Assembly: GCA_009705235.1 (NCBI GenBank)
Contig: WLCR01000082.1
Location: 1-5,200, forward strand
DNA from: Actinomycetota bacterium
GTDB lineage: Bacteria; Actinomycetota; Actinomycetes; Nanopelagicales; Nanopelagicaceae
Length of the DNA: 5,200 nt
Direction: 5' to 3'
Below are positions 1 to 5,200 of this stretch, piece by piece. The stretch's first letter is position 1. Every line of letters starts with the position of its first letter. Under the pieces are notes generated by a model. That model searched no databases. It was not told the DNA's origin and worked only from the letters and a program-made list of their open reading frames with translations. The position numbers and the translations under genes were made by a program.

Positions 1-273
1 ACAGAGATTGAGATCGAAGCATTTGATCCAACTCAGTACGGAATGGCTGCTCGTTACGATGCAGAAGGAAACTTCATTTACCCTGAAGGATTCGATGCAG
101 ACTCACAAGAGTGGAAGCCAGGATATGAAACACAGCGCGAAGAGTGGGAAAAGCAGTACGCCCAAGCGCAAGAGCGTTTCATGGCACACAAGAAGCAAAA
201 GTCTGAAGCAAAGGTTGCTGACGCAGCTGCTGCTCCAGTTGAAGGCGCAGAGGAAGTTGTTGCTGCCGAGTAA
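1..273 (+). CDS. rpsA: 30S ribosomal protein S1, C-terminal end (5' truncated by window)
   Basis: These are the last 90 codons of a gene that enters from the left in frame 1 and ends at TAA 271-273. Ribosomal protein S1 binds mRNA on the 30S subunit and helps position it for initiation. The visible part is not an S1 RNA-binding repeat but the tail after the last one. It runs FDPTQYGMAARYDAEGNF, then YPEGFDADSQEW, then a charged helix-like stretch (EEWEKQYAQAQERF), and ends in a low-complexity Ala/Glu/Val tail. The motif series YGM..YDAEGN.IYPEGFD is, from family knowledge, typical of actinobacterial S1 tails. The ATG at 43 lies inside this conserved stretch and is not the start. The neighbouring coaE supports the call, because rpsA-coaE is a conserved actinobacterial pair. 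The hairpin just downstream probably ends the transcript. The identity is fairly secure, although no complete S1 domain is in view. Confidence 0.9.
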   Translation, partial: TEIEIEAFDPTQYGMAARYDAEGNFIYPEGFDADSQEWKPGYETQREEWEKQYAQAQERFMAHKKQKSEAKVADAAAAPVEGAEEVVAAE

Positions 274-286
274 TCAAAACTCCTAA

Positions 287-362
287 AAGGGAGTCCAGCT
301 TGAAGTCGCGAGAAAAACGTTTGAACCTCGCTTACTTCAACTGGACTCCCTTGTATTTATCT
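287..362 (+). terminator. Long imperfect hairpin plus T-rich tail, probable rpsA terminator
   Basis: A stem-loop begins 13 bases after the rpsA stop. The outer stem is 12 perfect pairs (287-298 with 341-352, core GGGAGTCCAG/CTGGACTCCC). A single bulged C at 299 is followed by 7 more pairs (300-306 with 334-340, TTGAAGT/ACTTCAA). After a small internal loop come 5 pairs (308-312 with 327-331, GCGAG/CTCGC), closing a 14-base apical loop at 313-326. The 3' side runs into TTGTATTTATCT (351-362), which has 8 T in 12. That is T-rich but not an uninterrupted T run. Position and shape fit intrinsic termination after rpsA. The stem is longer than a typical terminator, so a structured 3' UTR or an RNA-processing site is an alternative. 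The minus strand beyond the other arm is also T-rich (complement of 276-288), but no convergent gene exists to need it. Confidence 0.7.
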
Positions 363-404
363 AGCACCCTTTCTTGCATCTACTGAATTCCCTCGATCGA
401 ACTG

Positions 405-413
405 AAGGAAAGG
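405..413 (+). promoter_or_regulatory. Ribosome binding site of coaE
   Basis: The purine-rich run AAGGAAAGG contains two Shine-Dalgarno-like cores. The downstream AGG ends 12 bases before the ATG at 426, and the upstream AAGGA ends 16 bases before it. Spacing is on the long side, but this is the only convincing site in the leader. It supports ATG 426 as the start. Confidence 0.6.
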
Positions 414-425
414 TAGAGTTCGCAT

Positions 426-1010
426 ATGCGGGTTATTGGGCTAACTGGGGGAATTGGTTGCGGCAAGTCACTTGCCGCGCAGTACTTTGCCGAACTCGGA
501 GCGCTAGTGATTGATGCCGATCAATTGGCCAGGGCGGCAATAGAACGTGGAACAGATGGATTTGATGAAGTTGTAGCGATATTTGGTGATTCGATTTTAA
601 AGGATGGAAATATAGATCGCAGGGCTTTAGGTGACCTGATATTTAAAGATGCAACTGCAAGGACACAATTAGAAAACATTATTCATCCATTTGTGCGAAG
701 AGAATTTGAAGAAGCGATGGCATCACTTAAGGGTGATCAAGTTCTTGTCTATGAGATTCCATTGTTGGTTGAAACAGGTGCTCAAGAAAGATTTGATGTC
801 GTCATAACCGTTGAATCTGAAATGGAAAATCGCGTTGCACGACTGCGGGCTAGAGGGATGCATATTTCCGAAATTGAAGGCCGAATTGCGGCGCAAGCTA
901 CTCGTGAACAGCGCATAGAGGTCGCCGATTTCCTCATAGAAAATGATGGAACCGAAGATGAGCTGCTGCGCCAGGTTGAAAACATTTGGGATAGCCTCCA
1001 CGATAATTAA
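426..1010 (+). CDS. coaE: Dephospho-CoA kinase
   Basis: This enzyme phosphorylates the 3'-hydroxyl of dephospho-CoA with ATP, the final step of coenzyme A synthesis in the cytoplasm. The 194-residue protein has the standard single-domain length. It opens with the P-loop GLTGGIGCGKS (residues 5-15, Lys14). Then come the VIDAD motif (28-32) with the conserved substrate-site Asp32, the IIHP motif (85-88) in the CoA-binding region, and YEIPLLVE (109-116). A lid segment follows with RVARLRARG (136-144) and RIAAQ (153-157), and the adenine-side AD.LIENDG comes near the C-terminus (167-175). Arg139 probably corresponds to the lid arginine needed for catalysis in other CoaE proteins. It lacks the C-terminal UPF0157-like extension of the mycobacterial enzyme. 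The P-loop has Cys12 where Ser or Ala is common. The ATG at 426 puts the first beta strand directly before the P-loop, as expected. The gene ends in tandem TAA TAA stops (1008-1013), 16 bases before uvrB, so cotranscription with uvrB and uvrA is likely. Confidence 0.95.
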   Translation: MRVIGLTGGIGCGKSLAAQYFAELGALVIDADQLARAAIERGTDGFDEVVAIFGDSILKDGNIDRRALGDLIFKDATARTQLENIIHPFVRREFEEAMASLKGDQVLVYEIPLLVETGAQERFDVVITVESEMENRVARLRARGMHISEIEGRIAAQATREQRIEVADFLIENDGTEDELLRQVENIWDSLHDN

Positions 1011-1011
1011 T

Positions 1012-1018
1012 AAGTAGG
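1012..1018 (+). promoter_or_regulatory. Ribosome binding site of uvrB
   Basis: AAGTAGG lies 8 bases before the ATG at 1027, in the 16-base gap after coaE, and overlaps the second of its two tandem stop codons. It is an imperfect but well-spaced Shine-Dalgarno match. It supports ATG 1027, which also gives the family-typical N-terminus. Confidence 0.55.
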
Positions 1019-1026
1019 CTTGGCAA

Positions 1027-3108
1027 ATGCGCCCAATATCTGATCTACAACGCAGAGTTGAGCCCTTTCAAGTAATCAGTGACTATGTTCCGGCGGGCGA
1101 TCAACCAGCTGCCATTGCTGAAATTACACAGCGAATCAATGCTGGAGAACGAGATGTAGTTCTGCTCGGTGCTACCGGAACAGGAAAGTCGGCGACAACT
1201 GCCTGGTTGATTGAACAGCTTCAACGACCAACATTAGTTCTCGCTCCCAACAAGACACTTGCTGCCCAGCTGGCAAATGAATTCAGAGAACTTTTGCCTA
1301 ACAATGCCGTTGAATACTTTGTTTCTTATTATGACTACTACCAACCAGAAGCATATGTTCCACAGACAGATACCTTTATCGAAAAAGATTCAAGCGTCAA
1401 TGAAGAGGTGGAACGTTTACGCCACTCGGCAACTAATTCACTGCTGACTCGCCGAGATGTCATTGTTGTTGCAACGGTTTCTTGTATTTATGGTTTAGGT
1501 ACTCCACAGGAATACGTGGATCGCATGGTTCGTCTGCGAGTTGGTGAAGAAATCGAGCGCAACGCTTTACTTCGCAGATTTGTTGATGTTCAGTACAAAC
1601 GCAATGACATGGCCTTTGAACGAGGAACTTTCCGTGTACGTGGTGACACCATTGAGATTATTCCTATGTATGAAGAGCTGGCCATTCGCATCGAAATGTT
1701 TGGCGATGAGATTGAAAAATTGACGACCCTTCACCCGTTAACGGGGGAGATCATTAGAGATGAAGAAGAAATCTTTATCTTCCCTGCAACACACTATGCC
1801 GCAGGTCCTGAAACAATGAAACGGGCCATTGGCGATATCCAGGATGAACTACAGGTTCAGTTAAATCTTTTCGAAAAGCAGGGCAAGTTACTAGAAGCCC
1901 AACGGCTTCGTATGCGAACAACCTTTGATATTGAAATGATGGAACAAATCGGATTTTGTAGTGGTATCGAGAACTATTCCCGTCATTTAGATGATCGAGC
2001 AGCAGGATCTGCTCCTCATTGCTTACTTGATTATTTCCCCGAAGACTTCTTGGTTGTTATCGATGAAAGTCACGTTACGGTTCCACAGCTTGGTGCAATG
2101 TTTGAAGGCGATGCCTCACGTAAGCGCACCTTGGTTGAGCATGGTTTCCGTCTACCAAGCGCATTAGATAATCGACCGCTTAAGTTTCCAGAATTTGTCG
2201 AACGCACAGGCCAAACTCTTTATCTTTCGGCAACACCAGGTAAGTATGAGTTGGCCAAGGTCAATGGCGATGTTGTTGAGCAGGTTATCCGTCCTACTGG
2301 CTTGGTTGATCCACAAATTGTTATCAAGCCAATCAAGGGCCAGATTGATGATCTACTCAATGAAATCAATATCCGTGCTGCAAAAAATGAGCGTGTGTTA
2401 GTTACAACGTTGACCAAGAAGATGTCTGAAGATTTAACGGATTACTTGCAAGAGCGCGGTGTCAATGTTCGTTACTTGCACTCTGAAGTAGATACTTTGC
2501 GCCGTGTTGAATTGCTACGTGAACTCCGCACTGGAGATTACGACGTCTTAATTGGAATCAATTTGCTTCGTGAAGGTTTGGATCTACCTGAAGTTTCACT
2601 GGTGGCAATTTTAGATGCAGACAAGGAAGGGTTCCTGCGATCATCTACTTCACTGATCCAGACTATTGGCCGAGCGGCCCGAAATGTTTCTGGCGAAGTT
2701 CATATGTATGCAGATCGCATTACTGATTCAATGGCAAAAGCTATTGATGAAACTAACCGTCGTCGCGCCAAGCAGGTTGCCTATAACCTCGAACGCGGTG
2801 TTGACCCACAGCCACTGCGCAAGAAGATTGCTGACATCACTGATTTGATCAATCGCGAGAGTGAAGATACGGAAGAGCTCTTGTCCCATGAAAAGGGTGG
2901 AGCCAAGAAGATTGCATCATCGGCTGGAATTTATGATAAATCCTCGGTTTCCTTGCCGCGCAAAGACCTGATCGCATTGATAGGCTCGCTCACCGATCAG
3001 ATGCGCAATGCAGCATCTGAACTTCAATTTGAGGTTGCTGCGCGATTGCGTGATGAAATCAAAATTTTGAAGAAAGAGCTACGAATGATGGAAGAGGCAG
3101 GGGTTTGA
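1027..3108 (+). CDS. uvrB: Excinuclease ABC subunit B (UvrB)
   Basis: UvrB is the damage-verifying helicase-like subunit of nucleotide excision repair. UvrA loads it onto DNA, it probes the strand with a beta-hairpin, and it then recruits UvrC for incision. At 693 residues it is full length for the family. In order it shows Walker A GATGTGKS (48-55); the APNKTLAAQ motif (73-81); the beta-hairpin region with [10 protein letters not shown] (101-110); Walker B in the form DESH (346-349); LYLSATPG (398-405); helicase motif V around [12 protein letters not shown] (511-522); motif [11 protein letters not shown] (545-553); and a C-terminal UVR domain (about 650-685, with [11 protein letters not shown]) that contacts UvrA and UvrC. 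No key residue is missing and the frame is intact. The N-terminus [14 protein letters not shown] and the ATTAWLIE after Walker A match actinobacterial UvrB from family knowledge. It follows coaE by 16 bases and overlaps uvrA by 4, so the uvrB-uvrA pair is almost certainly one transcript. I saw no canonical SOS box directly upstream. Confidence 0.98.
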   Translation: MRPISDLQRRVEPFQVISDYVPAGDQPAAIAEITQRINAGERDVVLLGATGTGKSATTAWLIEQLQRPTLVLAPNKTLAAQLANEFRELLPNNAVEYFVSYYDYYQPEAYVPQTDTFIEKDSSVNEEVERLRHSATNSLLTRRDVIVVATVSCIYGLGTPQEYVDRMVRLRVGEEIERNALLRRFVDVQYKRNDMAFERGTFRVRGDTIEIIPMYEELAIRIEMFGDEIEKLTTLHPLTGEIIRDEEEIFIFPATHYAAGPETMKRAIGDIQDELQVQLNLFEKQGKLLEAQRLRMRTTFDIEMMEQIGFCSGIENYSRHLDDRAAGSAPHCLLDYFPEDFLVVIDESHVTVPQLGAMFEGDASRKRTLVEHGFRLPSALDNRPLKFPEFVERTGQTLYLSATPGKYELAKVNGDVVEQVIRPTGLVDPQIVIKPIKGQIDDLLNEINIRAAKNERVLVTTLTKKMSEDLTDYLQERGVNVRYLHSEVDTLRRVELLRELRTGDYDVLIGINLLREGLDLPEVSLVAILDADKEGFLRSSTSLIQTIGRAARNVSGEVHMYADRITDSMAKAIDETNRRRAKQVAYNLERGVDPQPLRKKIADITDLINRESEDTEELLSHEKGGAKKIASSAGIYDKSSVSLPRKDLIALIGSLTDQMRNAASELQFEVAARLRDEIKILKKELRMMEEAGV
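3094..3107 (+). promoter_or_regulatory. Ribosome binding site and TTG start of uvrA, inside the uvrB end
   Basis: GAGG at 3094-3097 lies 7 bases before TTG 3105-3107, whose last two bases are the first two of the uvrB stop TGA (3106-3108). The uvrA frame has no ATG near its start. The only other nearby starts are TTG 3120 and GTG 3126, which lack a Shine-Dalgarno and would cut into the conserved [11 protein letters not shown] strand. TTG 3105 gives [16 protein letters not shown], the expected UvrA N-terminus. The arrangement implies translational coupling: a ribosome finishing uvrB can restart on uvrA. Confidence 0.8.
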
Positions 3109-5200
3109 GCATCGATAAGTTGGTTGTGCGCGGAGCACGCGAACACAACCTCAAAAATGTTTCCATCGAACTACCTCGAGATGCCTTAGTCGTATTTACG
3201 GGACTATCTGGTTCTGGTAAATCTTCGCTGGCCTTTGACACAATCTTTGCCGAAGGCCAACGCCGTTATGTCGAATCACTGTCTGCTTATGCGCGCCAGT
3301 TCCTGGGCCAAATGGACAAACCAGATGTCGATTTCATAGAAGGTTTGTCTCCGGCTGTTTCCATTGATCAGAAATCAACCAACCGCAACCCTCGATCAAC
3401 CGTTGGCACAATCACCGAGGTCTATGACTACTTGCGTCTTTTGTTTGCCCGCGCAGGACGTCCGCACTGTCCTAAGTGCGGAAAGGCTGTCACGCGGCAG
3501 TCACCGCAGCAAATTGTTGATCAAATCCTTGAACTTCCACCAACGACAAAGTTTCAGGTTTTAGCGCCGGTTATTCGCGCACGTAAAGGCGAATTTGTTG
3601 AACTGTTTAGCGATTTGATAACACAAGGATATTCACGCGCACGCATCGATGGGGAAGTCGTTCAGCTTTCTGATGCGCCAAAGTTAAAAAAGCAAGAAAA
3701 GCACACCATCGAAGTAGTTATTGATCGATTGACCGCGAAAGCTGAAAGTAAAACACGCCTGACAGATTCAATTGAAACTGCCTTACGACTTGCCTCCGGA
3801 ATCGTTGTACTTGATTTTGTTGATGCTAAAGGTGCTGACAAGGAGCGCACTTACAGCGAGCATCTTGCCTGTCATGATTGCGAGCTTTCCTTCGAAGAAC
3901 TTGAACCTCGTTCATTCTCATTTAACTCTCCTTTCGGTGCATGTGCTGAATGTTCAGGTATCGGTACTAAAAAAGAGGTTGATGAAGATCTGATCATTCC
4001 TGATGATTCGATCTCGATTAATGACGGTGCTATTGCGCCATGGACTGGTGCTCAATCATCGGATTACTTCCTGCGCTTACTAGAAGCCCTTGCAAAAGAC
4101 TTGCCATTCTCACTTGATACGCCGTGGAAGAAGATCTCGGTAAAAGCCCGTGAAGCAATCCTTAATGGCTACGAGTATGAAATCAAGATGAAGTACAAGG
4201 GTCGCTACGGTGCCCGCAATTACACAACTGGCTTTGAAGGTGTGATTCCTTTTATCCACCGCCGTCATGAGGAAACAGATAGCGATTACAGCCGCGATAA
4301 GTACGAGGCCTATATGCGCGAGATATCCTGCGAAAAATGCAACGGTGCTCGCTTAAAGCCTGAAGTACTTGCTGTAACAATCGGGGACAAGAACATTTCA
4401 CAGATCTGTGAACTATCAATTGCAGATTGTGCAACTTTTTTAAAACAGATCAAGCTGAACAAGCGTGAGGCGCAAATTGCAGAACGCGTCATGAAAGAGG
4501 TCAATGCGCGTCTTGGTTTCTTGCTCGATGTTGGCCTTGATTACCTCTCTCTGGCGCGCCCTGCAGGTTCTCTATCTGGCGGCGAAGCACAGCGAATCCG
4601 TCTGGCAACTCAGATCGGTAGCGGTTTAGTCGGAGTTCTCTACGTTCTAGATGAGCCATCCATCGGTCTGCACCAAAGAGATAACAAACGATTGATTGAA
4701 ACTCTCACCCGCCTGCGCAATCTCGGTAACACTCTGATCGTTGTGGAACATGATGAAGAAACTATTCGTACCGCTGACTGGATTGTTGATATCGGACCAG
4801 GTGCTGGTGAACACGGCGGCAAGGTAGTTGTCTCTGGAAGCTATGAAGATCTAATTGCATCGAAAGAATCAATTACCGGTGCATATTTGTCAGGTCGTAA
4901 ATCAATTGCGATCCCAAAGATGCGACGACCAATCGATGCTAAACGCAAACTTGTTGTGAAAGGTGCGAAAGAGAATAACCTGAAAGAAATTGATGTCGAA
5001 GTTCCTTTGGGGGTCTTTGTATCAGTCACTGGTGTCAGTGGTTCTGGAAAATCAACGCTTGTCAACGACATCTTGTATACAGTCTTAGCTAACAAGTTAA
5101 ACGGTGCACGTCTGGTCCCTGGTCGTCACAGGACTGTGACTGGTGTGGAGTTATTGGACAAGGTTGTGCACGTTGATCAATCACCAATTGGTCGGACACC
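3105..5200 (+). CDS. uvrA: Excinuclease ABC subunit A (UvrA), 3' truncated by window
   Basis: UvrA is the ABC-type ATPase that dimerises, finds distorted DNA and loads UvrB in nucleotide excision repair. The frame is open from TTG 3105 to the window edge, with 698 complete codons. UvrA is usually about 950 residues, so roughly a quarter is missing. Visible in order: first Walker A GLSGSGKS (33-40); [17 protein letters not shown] (50-66); [16 protein letters not shown] (87-102); the CPKC pair (Cys122, Cys125); a four-cysteine zinc site as CHDC (256-259) and CAEC (280-283); [12 protein letters not shown] (409-420); ABC signature [12 protein letters not shown] (490-501); Walker [14 protein letters not shown] (511-523); the switch histidine in VVEHDEE (His549); and the second Walker A GVSGSGKS (643-650). 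The C-terminal zinc finger and second signature and Walker B set lie past the edge. No frameshift or stop was found on translating by hand. Its 4-base overlap with uvrB, its DNA-repair partner, supports the assignment. Confidence 0.98.
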   Translation, partial: MSIDKLVVRGAREHNLKNVSIELPRDALVVFTGLSGSGKSSLAFDTIFAEGQRRYVESLSAYARQFLGQMDKPDVDFIEGLSPAVSIDQKSTNRNPRSTVGTITEVYDYLRLLFARAGRPHCPKCGKAVTRQSPQQIVDQILELPPTTKFQVLAPVIRARKGEFVELFSDLITQGYSRARIDGEVVQLSDAPKLKKQEKHTIEVVIDRLTAKAESKTRLTDSIETALRLASGIVVLDFVDAKGADKERTYSEHLACHDCELSFEELEPRSFSFNSPFGACAECSGIGTKKEVDEDLIIPDDSISINDGAIAPWTGAQSSDYFLRLLEALAKDLPFSLDTPWKKISVKAREAILNGYEYEIKMKYKGRYGARNYTTGFEGVIPFIHRRHEETDSDYSRDKYEAYMREISCEKCNGARLKPEVLAVTIGDKNISQICELSIADCATFLKQIKLNKREAQIAERVMKEVNARLGFLLDVGLDYLSLARPAGSLSGGEAQRIRLATQIGSGLVGVLYVLDEPSIGLHQRDNKRLIETLTRLRNLGNTLIVVEHDEETIRTADWIVDIGPGAGEHGGKVVVSGSYEDLIASKESITGAYLSGRKSIAIPKMRRPIDAKRKLVVKGAKENNLKEIDVEVPLGVFVSVTGVSGSGKSTLVNDILYTVLANKLNGARLVPGRHRTVTGVELLDKVVHVDQSPIGRT

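Noticed and set aside
8..286. Second + strand open frame of 92 codons over the rpsA tail
   Set aside because: It overlaps the conserved S1 tail in another frame, and its Ser/Lys/Gln-rich translation looks like an out-of-frame reading. The frame-1 S1 tail is the real product.
321..330. Decamer TTGAACCTCG repeated at 321-330 and 3901-3910
   Set aside because: A single 10-base match between an intergenic hairpin and a coding region is plausible by chance, and flanking bases do not extend it meaningfully.
723..1001. Minus-strand open frame of 92 codons opposite the end of coaE
   Set aside because: It is antisense to an intact, motif-complete coaE, its product resembles no known family, and it is best explained as a shadow frame.
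3903..3913. GAAC-CTC-GTTC inverted repeat resembling a LexA SOS box
   Set aside because: The spacer is 3 bases instead of 4 and the outer bases do not match. It sits in the uvrA coding sequence encoding a conserved UvrA segment (ELEPRSF), with no downstream gene start.
4841..5095. Minus-strand open frame of 84 codons inside uvrA
   Set aside because: It lies opposite the second Walker A region of uvrA, with no plausible start signal or recognisable product.
3105..5200. Possible duplicated ABC transporter ATPase, because of two Walker A motifs
   Set aside because: Two Walker A motifs in one chain, the CxxC zinc sites and the UvrA-specific segments ([27 protein letters not shown]) identify UvrA itself rather than a transporter or resistance-type ABC-F protein.

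Overview
The window reads as a chromosomal housekeeping segment of an actinobacterium, with every gene on the + strand. The evidence is protein-level. The ribosomal protein S1 tail, the UvrB N-terminus ([14 protein letters not shown]) and the UvrA N-terminus ([12 protein letters not shown], then a CPKC pair) all have an actinobacterial character. The order rpsA - coaE - uvrB - uvrA is also a known actinobacterial neighbourhood. Base composition looks unusually AT-rich for that phylum (roughly mid-40s % GC by eye, not computed), and the genes are tightly packed. This suggests a streamlined low-GC lineage such as the freshwater acI group (Nanopelagicales). That placement is inference from composition and synteny, not from a search.

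Layout: (1) bases 1-273 hold the last 90 codons of rpsA (30S ribosomal protein S1). (2) Bases 274-425 are the only sizeable intergenic gap. It contains a long imperfect hairpin followed by a T-rich run, probably the rpsA terminator, and then the ribosome binding site of coaE. (3) Bases 426-1010 encode a complete dephospho-CoA kinase (coaE), ending in tandem TAA stops. (4) After 16 bases comes a complete uvrB (1027-3108, 693 aa). (5) uvrA begins at a TTG codon at 3105, overlapping the uvrB stop by 4 bases, and stays open to the end of the window. It has 698 complete codons, and I estimate about a quarter of the protein lies beyond the edge.

The genes fall into two units. rpsA appears to end its own unit at the hairpin. 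coaE, uvrB and uvrA are close enough to be one transcript, with uvrB and uvrA translationally coupled. UvrA and UvrB form the damage-recognition and damage-verification complex of nucleotide excision repair, so coupled synthesis makes sense. CoaE catalyses the last step of coenzyme A synthesis and has no obvious functional link to repair; its place here is conserved synteny.

I read both strands and found no mobile element, CRISPR array, tRNA, rRNA, phage or toxin gene, and no evidence of an undescribed system. This is an ordinary core region. The observations worth a second look are modest: the structured rpsA-coaE spacer, the TTG start and overlap at uvrB/uvrA, the lack of a recognisable SOS box, and possible leaderless-type promoter geometry.
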